In this document: positions 26,620-35,025 of the stretch, piece after piece
Numbering within the stretch: position 1 is the stretch's first letter
How the letters are laid out: every line of letters starts with the position of its first letter
Origin: Arthrobacter sp. NicSoilB4
GTDB lineage: Bacteria; Actinomycetota; Actinomycetes; Actinomycetales; Micrococcaceae
Length of the DNA: 64,000 bases
Assembly: GCF_019977335.1 (NCBI RefSeq)
Contig: NZ_AP024653.1
Coordinates: forward strand, 3,286,001-3,350,000
Direction: 5' to 3'
The notes under the pieces: generated by a model
The model's input: the letters and a program-made list of their open reading frames with translations, nothing else
Told to the model about the DNA's origin: nothing
Databases searched by the model: none
Made by a program: the position numbers and the translations under genes

Positions 26620-26650
26620 GGGACGCGGCCCGCCTAACGGGCCGCGTCCC
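26620..26650. terminator. 13-bp-stem hairpin
   Basis: GGGACGCGGCCCG (26620-26632) / CGGGCCGCGTCCC (26638-26650) with loop CCTAA. It is the likely terminator of the SseB-like gene that ends at 26661 on the minus strand and lies just upstream of the ppx start. Confidence 0.65.
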
Positions 26651-26660
26651 GAATGCCTGG

Positions 26661-27107
26661 TTAGGCCTGGCCGTCCTGGGAGGCATCATCGGGCTCCTCG
26701 GCGGGCTTGAAGTCGCGGCGGATGTTCGCCACGCCTTCCGGATCGATCTCGAAGCCGAAGGCTGCACCCGGGTTGATGACCATGCCGAGATCGTCGCCGA
26801 GGTTGCCGAGGATCGCGGCTCCCTGGGTGCCGAGCACGTTGGGTGCGGCTTCCAGATACTGCTCCGAGACGCGGCTTGGGTGGGAGAAAACGGCCAGGAC
26901 AGGATTCCCGGAGGAGTTGGCCAGCACCAGCGGCTCGACCTGGGCATCGGCCCCCTCGAGTGCGTCGGAGCTGACGATGTAGACCTCGTTGTTGAGGAAC
27001 GCGAGGATGACGTCAACGGGGTTGGCGTCCGGCTGCTCCCCCACGGCAAGCTTCTCTTCGAGGTCGTTCAGTGGCTGGAGGTCCAAGTGGGCGGGCTGTT
27101 CAGTCAT
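26661..27107 (-). CDS. SseB-family protein
   Basis: 148 residues with the SseB N-terminal domain pattern: LEEKLAVGEQPDANPVDVIL, LNNEVYIVSSDAL, VLAVFSHPSRVSEQY and GMVINPGAAFGFEIDPEGV. No signal peptide or membrane segment. The function is unknown; related proteins include enhanced-serine-sensitivity SseB. The C-terminus is acidic and disordered. It is transcribed alone, after topA on the same strand. Confidence 0.85.
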   Translation of the reverse strand: MTEQPAHLDLQPLNDLEEKLAVGEQPDANPVDVILAFLNNEVYIVSSDALEGADAQVEPLVLANSSGNPVLAVFSHPSRVSEQYLEAAPNVLGTQGAAILGNLGDDLGMVINPGAAFGFEIDPEGVANIRRDFKPAEEPDDASQDGQA

Positions 27108-27145
27108 GCCTCTACTCGATCACGTTGCGCCCGGGTCCGCAAACG

Positions 27146-27213
27146 CGAAATCGCCGGAATCCTGCGAAGTCGCCGGGATCTTCCGGCGAACCCGCTCGTT
27201 TCCGGCGACTTCG
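27146..27213. repeat. Cluster of four inverted CGAANTCGCCGG words
   Basis: Between topA and the SseB-like gene: CGAAATCGCCGGAA (near 27146), CGAAGTCGCCGG (27165-27176), TTCCGGCGA (27181-27189) and CCGGCGACTTCG (27202-27213). The second and fourth form a perfect 12-bp stem, the first and third a 9-bp stem. Either a terminator complex for topA or a small palindromic repeat cluster. Confidence 0.65.
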
Positions 27214-27224
27214 GTGTTGCGGTC

Positions 27225-29963
27225 TTACTTCTTTGCGGCCGCCTTGCGGGCCGGGGCCTTGCGCGCCGTCGTCGTGCGCTTGACCGGACCCTTGGCGCGC
27301 TTCTCGGCGAGGAGTTCGACGGCCTGTTCCCGGGTGAGCTCCTCCAGCGCGGTGGAGCGCGGCACGGTGATGTTGGTGACGCCGTCGGTGATGTACGGGC
27401 CGAACCGGCCTTCCTTCACCACGATGTTCTTCTCCGAGACCGGGTCCGGGCCGAACTCCGCCAGCGGCGGGACGGCTGCGCGGGCGCCGCGCTGCTTCGG
27501 CTGGGAGTAGATCTCCAGCGCCTGCTCGAGCGTGATGGTGAAGATTTCCTCTTCCGAGCCGATGGACCGGGAGTCCGTGCCCTTCTTCAGGTACGGGCCG
27601 AAGCGGCCGTTCTGCACCGTGATCGGATTGCCTTCGGCGTCCTGGCCGAGCACCCGGGGCAGGCTCATGAGCTGCAGGGCCTCGTCCAGGGTGATCGTGT
27701 CCACTCCCATGGACGGGAACAGGGAACCGGTGCGGGGCTTGGCCTTGACGGGCTTCTTCGGCGGCTTGGGCTTGCCGTTCTTGTAGTACTCCACCGGCTG
27801 GTTCGCGAGCTGTTCCTCGGTCATCTCCGGGATGATTTCGGTGACATAGGCGCCGTAGCGGCCGTTCTTGGCGACGACAGTGTGCCCGGTGTGCGGGTCC
27901 GCGCCGAGCACGCGCTCTTCGGGGGCTGCGGTCTCCATCAGCTCAACCGCCTTGGCCGCGGTGAGCTCGTCCGGGGCCAGGTCCTCGGGGACGTTGGCGC
28001 GGGCGGCCTCAACCACTTCGCCGGTCTTCGGATCGATCGTCGGGACTGAGCTTTCCAGGTACGGCCCGAACTTCCCGACCCGCAGCGTGATGCCCTCGGT
28101 GATCGGGATGGAGTTGATTTCGCGGGCGTCGATCTCGCCGAGGTTGTTGACGATGCTCAGCAGGCCGGGATTGGAATCCTCGCCGAAGTAGAAGTGCTTG
28201 AGCCAGGCGGGGCCCTCGGCCTGGCCGTTGGCGATCTTGTCCAGGTCCGCCTCCATGTCGGCCGTGAACTCGTAGTCCACGTAGTCGTGGAAGTGCTGTT
28301 CCAGCAGCCGGATCACGGAGAACGCGATCCAGCTCGGGACCAGTGCGGAACCCTGCTTCCGGACGTAGCCCCGGTCCTGGATCGTGGAGATGGTGGAGGC
28401 GTAGGTGGACGGGCGTCCGATGCCCTTCTTTTCCAGCTCGGCAGTCAGTGACGCTTCGGTGAAGCGCGGCGGCGGGGAGGTCTCGTGCCCGACGGCGACG
28501 ATCTCCGAGGCGGTGAGCGCGTCGTCCTTGGCCACGTTGGGCAGCCGGCGGGCTTCCTCGGAGTCGTCGTCTCCGCGGCTTTCGTCCTTGCCTTCTTCGT
28601 AGGCGGCGAGGAAGCCGGGGAACGTGATGACGGTGCCGGAGGCCGAGAACTCGGCGTCACGGCTGTCGCCCGGGGCACCTACAGTCACCGCGCCGAGGCG
28701 GATGGTCGCGGTGGAGCCCTTGGCGTCGGCCATCTGGGAGGCGACGGTGCGCTTCCAGATCAGTTCGTAAAGACGGAATTCGTCGCCGGAGAGCTGCTTG
28801 GCCACCTGGGCCGGCGTGCGGAAGGAGTCGCCGGCGGGACGGATGGCCTCGTGGGCCTCCTGCGCGTTGGCTGCCTTGCCGGTGTAGACGCGCGGAGACG
28901 CGGGGACGTATTCCGGCCCGTACAGCTCGGAGGCCTGGCGCCGCGCGGCCGTGATGGCCTCGTTGCTCAGCGCGGAGGAGTCCGTACGCATATAGGTGAT
29001 GTAGCCGTTTTCGTACAGCCGCTGGGCCACCTGCATGGTGCTCTTCGAGGAGAAGCGCAGCTTGCGGCCGGCTTCCTGCTGCAGCGTCGAGGTGGTGAAC
29101 GGCGCGGCGGGGCGCCGGGTGTACGGCTTCGTGTCGACGGAGCGGACACGGAAATCGGCGTCCTGCAGGCCGGCGGCGAGGGAGGTGGCGAGTTCCTCGT
29201 TGAGGTGCACAACGTTCCGGGAGGTCAGCTCACCGTTGTCGTTGAAGTCGCGGCCGCTGGCGACCTTGGCGCCGTCGACCATTGCCAGCTTCGCTTTGAA
29301 GGAACCGGATCCGGCGCCGAACTGGCCGGTCAGGTCCCAGTAGGAGGCAGCCTTGAAGGCCATCCGCTCACGCTCGCGGTCCACCACCATCCGGGTCACG
29401 ACTGACTGCACGCGGCCGGCGGAGAGGCCCCGGGCCACCTTGCGCCACAGCACCGGGGAGATCTCGTAGCCGTAGAGGCGGTCCAGCACGCGGCGTGTCT
29501 CCTGCGCGTCCACGAGGTCCTGGTCGACGTCGCGGAGGTTGTCCATGGCGCGGTGGATGGCTTCCTTGGTGATTTCGCCGAAGGTCATCCGGTAGACCGG
29601 CACCTTGGGCTTGAGCACTTCGAGCAGGTGCCACGCGATGGCCTCGCCCTCGCGGTCCCCATCGGTTGCGAGGTAGACAGCGTCAGCGTCTTTGAGCTGG
29701 GCCTTGAGCTCGGCGACCTTTTTCTTCTTGTCCGGGGACACCACGTAGTACGGCTTGAAGTCGTTATCAATGTCGACGGCGAACTTGCCCACCGAGGTCT
29801 TCTTGAGTTCCGCCGGCAGTTCCGAAGGCTGCGGGAGGTCGCGGATGTGACCAATGGAGGCCTCAACAATGAAGCCCTCGCCGAGGTACTTGGCGATGGT
29901 CTTGCTCTTGGCGGGAGACTCCACAATCACGAGTTTCTTACCGGTTTTGGCCTTGCTTGGCAC
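27225..29963 (-). CDS. topA: DNA topoisomerase I
   Basis: 912-residue type IA topoisomerase. The Toprim domain starts at KLVIVESPAKSKTIAKYLG and holds the acidic residues in LATDGDREGEAIAWHLLEVL; the active tyrosine is in GYITYMRTDSSALS. The C-terminus is a series of zinc-less Topo_C repeats (e.g. GPYITDGVTNITVPRS, FGPYLKKGTDSRS) and ends in a Lys/Arg/Ala tail (TTTARKAPARKAAAKK), as in other actinobacteria. The start is GTG at 29963 with AGGAG 4 nt upstream; upstream in-frame codons look untranslated. Confidence 0.96.
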   Translation of the reverse strand: MPSKAKTGKKLVIVESPAKSKTIAKYLGEGFIVEASIGHIRDLPQPSELPAELKKTSVGKFAVDIDNDFKPYYVVSPDKKKKVAELKAQLKDADAVYLATDGDREGEAIAWHLLEVLKPKVPVYRMTFGEITKEAIHRAMDNLRDVDQDLVDAQETRRVLDRLYGYEISPVLWRKVARGLSAGRVQSVVTRMVVDRERERMAFKAASYWDLTGQFGAGSGSFKAKLAMVDGAKVASGRDFNDNGELTSRNVVHLNEELATSLAAGLQDADFRVRSVDTKPYTRRPAAPFTTSTLQQEAGRKLRFSSKSTMQVAQRLYENGYITYMRTDSSALSNEAITAARRQASELYGPEYVPASPRVYTGKAANAQEAHEAIRPAGDSFRTPAQVAKQLSGDEFRLYELIWKRTVASQMADAKGSTATIRLGAVTVGAPGDSRDAEFSASGTVITFPGFLAAYEEGKDESRGDDDSEEARRLPNVAKDDALTASEIVAVGHETSPPPRFTEASLTAELEKKGIGRPSTYASTISTIQDRGYVRKQGSALVPSWIAFSVIRLLEQHFHDYVDYEFTADMEADLDKIANGQAEGPAWLKHFYFGEDSNPGLLSIVNNLGEIDAREINSIPITEGITLRVGKFGPYLESSVPTIDPKTGEVVEAARANVPEDLAPDELTAAKAVELMETAAPEERVLGADPHTGHTVVAKNGRYGAYVTEIIPEMTEEQLANQPVEYYKNGKPKPPKKPVKAKPRTGSLFPSMGVDTITLDEALQLMSLPRVLGQDAEGNPITVQNGRFGPYLKKGTDSRSIGSEEEIFTITLEQALEIYSQPKQRGARAAVPPLAEFGPDPVSEKNIVVKEGRFGPYITDGVTNITVPRSTALEELTREQAVELLAEKRAKGPVKRTTTARKAPARKAAAKK

Positions 29964-30143
29964 GGTGCTCCTACAGAAAAAGGTTTCTCGGGCAGATGCG
30001 CCCATACCCGCCTAGTTCACCATATTTTGCGGATTCCCGCGCATTCGGCCTGTAATCGCGGGGCTCCGGACACGACTTCCGGACGTAATGGACGAGCGCT
30101 TTTCCGCCCCCGGCCGGGCGCGGCCACCACGGCCTGGATGCAG

Positions 30144-30836
30144 TCAGGCGGGACTTCCGGGAGGGGTGCCGGAAGGGCTGCCGGCAGGGTTCGCCGGAGC
30201 CTTTCCACGGTCATCCGGAATCAGCGACCACATGGTCGCCATCCGCTCCGCACCTTCGGGGACGTGGTCCGGGTCCTCCAGCTCGTAGTCCCGCAGCAGG
30301 TCGAAAAGCCGGTTGTTCAGCTCTGCCCGCTGATCCGGGGTCAGATACAGCAGATTGCTGGCCAGCACCACGGAGGAGGGCCCGTCGACTGCTTCGCCGC
30401 GCTGGCGCTGCTCGTCCCGGGTCTTGGCGTACGCGCTGACCCGCCGGCGGTAGGCGTCCAGTTCGAGGTCCAGCACGGCGAACTCGGGGCTCGCGACGCC
30501 TCCGCCCGAGTTGATGGTGAAGTCGGTGCCTGCGGCTTTCCAGCGGCGCTCCCGGGCGTCTCCGGCCGTGGCGGCCGGCACCACGATGCCCCACTTCTGC
30601 AGGGCGCGCAGGTGATAACTCATGGCGCTCGGCGTGAGCCCGGTCTGCGCGGCAAGTTCGGTAGCCGTCCGGCTCACCTGGGTTGAATACAGTTCGGAGA
30701 TGACTTCCAGCCTGGCAGCATGGGCAAGCGCCCGGATCGCCTTCGGGTCGGTGATCTCCACTTTCTTTTCCGGACGCTGCCGGCGCTTCGTGGCCGGAGG
30801 GACCGGCGGCTCCGCCGTTGGGGTTTCTGCATTCAC
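30144..30836 (-). CDS. ArsR-type winged-helix regulator of the divergent MFS gene
   Basis: 230 residues. The winged helix is at about 31-95 (ALAHAARLEVISELYSTQVS, helix LTPSAMSYHLRALQKWGIV), then a ligand-type domain, then a Pro/Gly/Ser tail. The GTG at 30836 follows TAGACT by 6 nt. The shared interval holds three TATGAA/TTCATA half-sites, fitting a repressor of both genes. The inducer is unknown; a drug or solvent pumped by the MFS protein is a plausible guess. Confidence 0.83.
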   Translation of the reverse strand: MNAETPTAEPPVPPATKRRQRPEKKVEITDPKAIRALAHAARLEVISELYSTQVSRTATELAAQTGLTPSAMSYHLRALQKWGIVVPAATAGDARERRWKAAGTDFTINSGGGVASPEFAVLDLELDAYRRRVSAYAKTRDEQRQRGEAVDGPSSVVLASNLLYLTPDQRAELNNRLFDLLRDYELEDPDHVPEGAERMATMWSLIPDDRGKAPANPAGSPSGTPPGSPA

Positions 30837-30864
30837 ACCACAAGTCTACCGAGCGCCGCCAAAC

Positions 30865-30933
30865 TATGAAAGAAGTGCTTGACACTACGTTGCGCCGGGG
30901 AGTACCTTGCGAATATGAAACATACACTTCATA
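30865..30933. promoter_or_regulatory. MFS promoter with TATGAA operators
   Basis: -35 TTGACA (30879-30884), 18-bp spacer, -10 TACCTT (30903-30908), then 6 nt to the MFS ATG. TATGAA lies upstream at 30865-30870, and TATGAA-N8-TTCATA (30914-30933) covers the start codon itself. A protein bound there would cover the transcription start and first codons of the leaderless message. Confidence 0.65.
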
Positions 30934-32414
30934 ACTTGCCCGGCGATTCCGTGGCAGCGCAGCCCCTCTGGCGCAACCGCGACTTCGTCCTTGCCAGCAG
31001 TGCACGCTTCATCGCCACCGCCGGCATGGGCGCGGTCATCATCAGCGTCATGCTGCACCTGCAGAACCTCGCCGCCGCCGGCCAAACCGCCGTTGCCGGG
31101 CCCTGGCTCGTGGCGGCCTATCTGCTGTGCTCGGCGCTCCCGCTGGTGCTGCTGGCGCCGTGGGCCGGCCGGCTGGCGGACACCCGGGATTCCCGGACGC
31201 TGGCGACGGCGTCCTCCGTGGTCAGTGCCGCCGCGGTCGCCGGCATGGGGCTGGGGATGCAGTATCTGGACAACTACCTTCCGGTGCTGTTTGCCATGAC
31301 GTTCCTCCTCGACACCGCCCAGGCCGTGGCCGGACCGACGTGGCAGGCCCTGCTGCCCCGGATCGTGGGCGAGGAACGCACCCCGCGCGCGCTGGGCACC
31401 ATGCAGGCAACCATCATGATCGCGGGCATGGTGGGACCGGCGGCGGGCGGGCTCCTCAGCGGCTGGGGCGGATCCGGGCTGGTGTTCGCCGCCGCCAGCG
31501 CCTGCTATCTGGTGATGGCCCTGGGCGCCCTGCTGATCCGGACCCGCCGCGGCACCGCCGCCGAGCGCGTCGGCAAGGACAAGCCCGCCCTGCTGGATGG
31601 CCTGCGCCTGATCCGCCGCGACGGCCTGGTCTGGGCATTGGTCCTCGGCGCGTTGTTCTTCATCACCGTCGGCGAGGCGACCAACGTCCTTGAGGTCTTC
31701 CTCGCCCGCGACGAACTCGGCGCCTCCGAGACGCAGTACGGGCTGCTGGCGGCGTCATTCGGCCTCGGGATGGCTTCCGGCGCGGCGCTGGCCAGCCGGA
31801 TCAAGACCCCGCCAGCCCGCCTGCGCGCACTGCTGGCTTCGATGGCCCTGACCTCGGCCTTCCTGGGCATCATGGCACTGGTGCCGAGCGTAGGGCTGTT
31901 GTTTGTGGCCTACACGGCCATGGGGGCCGCCTGCGGGGTGCTGAACGCGTGCTTCGGGGCGATTGCGATCCTCCGGATCCCGGAAAGCGGACGCGGCCAG
32001 GCTATGGCGATCATCGGCGGCATGACCCGGGCCGTCTCCATCGGGGCGCTCGCGCTGGGCGGGCTGCTTGGCGCCCTGCTCCCCATCAGGGTGAGTTTCC
32101 TGGTCGCCGGAGTGGGCGGGGTCCTGGTGGCTCTGGCCGTGACCGTCTACGTCCTGCCGCGCCACGGCAGCGACGGCGCAGCGGTCGGTACCGGCGACGC
32201 CGCCGCCGACGCCGTCACCACGGCAGCCGCGGCGGACCTGCCGGCCGCGCCGGCTGCGTCAGGCGGGCAGCAGGAAGCCGTCGCGGACCAGGTTGCCAAC
32301 CTCGGTGAGGAGACCGGTGCGGAAGGCCTCCGCGTCCCAGCCTTCACCCCCGCCCAGCAGCGCCTCGAGGGCGCCGATTATCTGCCCGGCGGACAGGTCG
32401 CCGTCGCACGCTGA
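30915..32414 (+). CDS. MFS efflux transporter with C-terminal read-on tail
   Basis: 499 residues with 12 hydrophobic segments of major-facilitator type; motif A-like AGRLADTRDSRTLATASS lies after TM2 (about 79-96). The last helix ends near residue 420 (LAVTVYVLPRHGSDG) and is followed by an ~80-residue Ala/Gly/Asp tail. That tail overlaps the 3' end of the convergent methyltransferase gene by 156 bp, so it is probably a consequence of a lost stop codon rather than a domain. The substrate is unknown; the divergent ArsR gene is the likely controller. Confidence 0.85.
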   Translation: MKHTLHNLPGDSVAAQPLWRNRDFVLASSARFIATAGMGAVIISVMLHLQNLAAAGQTAVAGPWLVAAYLLCSALPLVLLAPWAGRLADTRDSRTLATASSVVSAAAVAGMGLGMQYLDNYLPVLFAMTFLLDTAQAVAGPTWQALLPRIVGEERTPRALGTMQATIMIAGMVGPAAGGLLSGWGGSGLVFAAASACYLVMALGALLIRTRRGTAAERVGKDKPALLDGLRLIRRDGLVWALVLGALFFITVGEATNVLEVFLARDELGASETQYGLLAASFGLGMASGAALASRIKTPPARLRALLASMALTSAFLGIMALVPSVGLLFVAYTAMGAACGVLNACFGAIAILRIPESGRGQAMAIIGGMTRAVSIGALALGGLLGALLPIRVSFLVAGVGGVLVALAVTVYVLPRHGSDGAAVGTGDAAADAVTTAAAADLPAAPAASGGQQEAVADQVANLGEETGAEGLRVPAFTPAQQRLEGADYLPGGQVAVAR

Positions 32415-33908
32415 GACAAAGCCTGCCAGTTCGGTGCTCAGCAGGTTGGTACGGCGCAGCCCGGCACCCTGGCGCAGCAGGATGACGCCGGGGTGTTCGG
32501 CACCGGGGCGCTGGTGCCGCTCCTCAGTGACGTCCCCGGCCACGAGCAGATGCGCTGCTGCCAGATCGTGGGCGGCCAGCCAGTCGGCGCGTTCCACGGC
32601 GGCGCCGAGGTGCGGGCCGACGGGCTGCTCGATCGGATAGGTGATCTCCTCGAAGCGCGCCAGCACCGGGGCGCCATCTGCGGGACGCCGCAGCCAGATC
32701 ATCCCGAATCCGATCGCCTCGACGTTGCGGGAGGCGAAATCGTCCAGGTAGGCGGCGTAGGAGTCCCGGTAGAGCCGCCGGTCGCGTGCCTCGGAGGCGT
32801 CCTGCAGCCAGGTCTCGGCGTATTGTTCCGGACTGACCTGCTCACGCTGGATGAACCAGACGTCGGCGTCCGGGCTGGCCCAGCTTTGCGGCCGTTCAGC
32901 CCAGGCAGCGCCCGCCGCGATCTCCCAGTTGCCCAAAAGCTGGGCTGTTCCGCCCGGGGTGAGGACCGAAGGAAGGGCCCGGACCAGCGAGGCGACGATG
33001 TCATCGCCCGGCAGGCCGCCGTCGCGGTAGGTGAACTGGTCCGCGGCCGCCTCGCCCACGCTGCGCGGCGTGATCACGAAGGGCGGGTTGGAGACCACCA
33101 GTTCGAACTCCTCGCCCGCCACCGGGTCGAGCAGGGAGCCCCGCCGCAGGCTCACCCGGGTTTCCAGCTTGGCGGGGTCCAGGTGCAGCTGATCGGCGTT
33201 GAGCAGCAGGTTGAAGCGGGTGAACGCGAGGGCGCGGTCCGAAATGTCGGTGGCCGTCACGTGCTCGGCATGGTGAAGCAGGTGGAACGTCTGGATGCCG
33301 CAGCCGGTGCCAAGGTCCAGGGCGCGGGCCACATGCCGCCGGGCGGTGACCTGCACCAGCGTGGTGGATGCCTGCCCGATCCCGAGCACGTGGTCGTGGC
33401 GCAGCACGCCGGGGCGCTGATGGGCGGCCAGATCACTGGCAACCCAGAGCTCGGCCCCGCCGCTGCCATCAGCATTTTCCCCCTGGCTGCCGTCCTCCGG
33501 GGCCTTCTCCCAGCCATACGGGCGAAGATCCACCTTCGCCTGGAAGAGGCCCTCCGATGCCTTCTCAACAAGCCCCAGTTCCAGCAGGCCCTCCGTGCGG
33601 ATGCCGGGAAGTGCGGCATCGAGCGTTGCGGCCGGCTGCGGTTCGGCCAGCAGCCAGAGGCGGACGACGGCGGCGAGGGCCGCCGTCGCCGGCTCCGTCT
33701 GGAGTGCCGCTTCGGTGGTGATCAGCGCGGGGACGAGCTGGTCGCGGGACAGCGCGCCGTGGGCTGCCGGGCCGAGGAGACCGGCGACGCCGTCAACGGT
33801 ATAGCCGATGCCGCGCAGGTCCGTGGCCAGGGAAGCCAGCAGGCGGGGGAGGTCGCTGCGGGGCGCGTCGGGGGTGTTGCCGGCGGTGAATTGCGTTGAG
33901 GGAGTCAC
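32259..33908 (-). CDS. Class I SAM-dependent methyltransferase (DUF7059 N-domain)
   Basis: 549 residues. An N-terminal helical domain (LASLATDLRGIGYTVDGVAGLLG onward) precedes a Rossmann methyltransferase core near residues 190-330: ALDLGTGCGIQTF (SAM loop), VTATDISDRAL and the catalytic-type NPPF motif (VVSNPPFVITPR), typical of amide-N or adenine-N6 transferases. The C-terminus has its own helical domain. Target unknown; HemK/RlmG-like chemistry is possible. GTG start at 33908 with TAAACT 6 nt upstream. It overlaps the MFS gene convergently. Confidence 0.86.
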   Translation of the reverse strand: MTPSTQFTAGNTPDAPRSDLPRLLASLATDLRGIGYTVDGVAGLLGPAAHGALSRDQLVPALITTEAALQTEPATAALAAVVRLWLLAEPQPAATLDAALPGIRTEGLLELGLVEKASEGLFQAKVDLRPYGWEKAPEDGSQGENADGSGGAELWVASDLAAHQRPGVLRHDHVLGIGQASTTLVQVTARRHVARALDLGTGCGIQTFHLLHHAEHVTATDISDRALAFTRFNLLLNADQLHLDPAKLETRVSLRRGSLLDPVAGEEFELVVSNPPFVITPRSVGEAAADQFTYRDGGLPGDDIVASLVRALPSVLTPGGTAQLLGNWEIAAGAAWAERPQSWASPDADVWFIQREQVSPEQYAETWLQDASEARDRRLYRDSYAAYLDDFASRNVEAIGFGMIWLRRPADGAPVLARFEEITYPIEQPVGPHLGAAVERADWLAAHDLAAAHLLVAGDVTEERHQRPGAEHPGVILLRQGAGLRRTNLLSTELAGFVSACDGDLSAGQIIGALEALLGGGEGWDAEAFRTGLLTEVGNLVRDGFLLPA

Positions 33909-33966
33909 CGGACAAGTTTAGTCCCGGCGCAGGTCGGCCCCCTGCGCCGGAACCAGGGCCCAGGCC

Positions 33967-34737
33967 CTACAGGTGCTTCGCGGCGTAGATCCGCAGGGCG
34001 TCGCGGACGAAGGCTGCCCCGGCGTCGCCGCCGTAGTTCGCGGCGAAACGCGGATCGGCGACGTACATCTCGCCGAGCCCGGTGACGTAGCCCTTCGCGT
34101 CGCCGCCGCGCCCTGTCGCGGAAGCGGACGCCGGTGTGCCGGGAATTCCGGAGAGCCAGTCGACGTGCCGCCGGGCCAGCTCCTGGGCCTCGGGATTGTC
34201 CGCCGCAACACCCGACTCGGCTGCCGCGGTCCAGCCGCTTCCCAGCTCCCGCGACCGCTCCTGCCAGGCTTCCTTCTCTGCCGGGCCCATCCCGCGCCAC
34301 CAGGAGTCGCTTTCCGCGTAGGCTTCCTTGCCCCAGCGTTGTTCCACTTCGCCCTTGTATTGGGTGTGGTCGAAGCCGTCGAACATCTTTTCCGCCACGA
34401 TCTCTCCTCCTGCTTTCAGTACTTCGAGCGTCCGCCGGACCGAGGCAATCTGCCGCGCCAGCCTGTCCTGTTCCTGCCGCAACCAGTCAAGGTGGCGGCC
34501 CAGAGCCGGTCCGGCGTCTGGCTCGTGGTCGAGGACCTCCGCGATGGCCGGAAGCCCGAGCCCGAGGTCACGCAGGAGCAGGATGCGCTGCAGCCGCACG
34601 AGCGATGCCTGGTCGTAGTACCGGTAGCCGTTGTCTGCGGTCCGGCTCGGTTTGAGCAGCCCGATGTCGTCATAGTGACGCAGCGTCCGGCTCGTGGTCC
34701 CGGCGTTTCTGGCGATCTGTTGCACGGACCATTCCAT
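33967..34737 (-). CDS. TipA-like MerR-family regulator
   Basis: 256 residues: MerR winged helix (SVQQIARNAGTTSRTLRHYD, then DIGLLKPSRTADNGYRYY), a long coiled-coil dimer helix (about 78-112) and a C-terminal TipAS antibiotic-recognition domain (HTQYKGEVEQRWG and the AKGYVTGLGEMYVADPRF end). I find no cysteine anywhere, so covalent thiopeptide capture via Cys as in Streptomyces TipA is not possible; it must bind ligand non-covalently or lack that role. The ATG has GGAAGGAG 8 nt upstream. Its promoter has the MerR 19-bp spacer. Confidence 0.9.
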   Translation of the reverse strand: MEWSVQQIARNAGTTSRTLRHYDDIGLLKPSRTADNGYRYYDQASLVRLQRILLLRDLGLGLPAIAEVLDHEPDAGPALGRHLDWLRQEQDRLARQIASVRRTLEVLKAGGEIVAEKMFDGFDHTQYKGEVEQRWGKEAYAESDSWWRGMGPAEKEAWQERSRELGSGWTAAAESGVAADNPEAQELARRHVDWLSGIPGTPASASATGRGGDAKGYVTGLGEMYVADPRFAANYGGDAGAAFVRDALRIYAAKHL

Positions 34738-34788
34738 CCGGCACGCTCCTTCCGCTCCGCCCCGACCTCTTTCCGGGCCGGTAATCCG

Positions 34789-34819
34789 ATGCTAGATCTT
34801 GACGCTACGTCAAGGTCAA
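34789..34819 (-). promoter_or_regulatory. MerR-type promoter of the TipA-like gene
   Basis: Minus strand: -35 TTGACC (34819-34814), 19-bp spacer, -10 TAGCAT (34794-34789). The spacer holds the perfect dyad CTTGACG-CTA-CGTCAAG (34799-34815). A 19-bp spacer with a central dyad is characteristic of MerR-family promoters twisted open by their regulator, so the gene probably autoregulates. Confidence 0.8.
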
Positions 34820-34873
34820 GGGGCTCCGCGGGGCACTCCCCGGGCGGCGGCAGCCTGCAGTAGCATGGGCGGT

Positions 34874-34945
34874 ATGCACACGCAGCAGCGATTTATCAGC
34901 CCTCGGCCGCTTTCCGGCCGCACGGGCTTCTTGTCGCGCGCATAA
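34874..34945 (+). CDS. Candidate leader ORF (23 codons) before the PheS-like gene
   Basis: Starts MHTQQRFISPRPLSGR and ends GFLSRA. The ATG follows TAGCAT (34861-34866) by 7 nt, so it could be the first codon of a leaderless transcript. Its codons encode an Arg/Ser/Phe mix with no run of a single amino acid. Behind it lie CGGCCG-N5-CGGCCG (inside the ORF) and a Gly/Cys-rich hairpin zone up to 34990 before the next ATG at 35026. It may be an attenuator ORF; this is inference from position only. Confidence 0.45.
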   Translation: MHTQQRFISPRPLSGRTGFLSRA

Positions 34946-35025
34946 CTGCAGCTGCCGGGGTCCGTCCGGTGCAGCGGCTGAGGGTGAAGTTTCCCCTTCC
35001 CGCACCCAACACCAAGGACCCCCTC

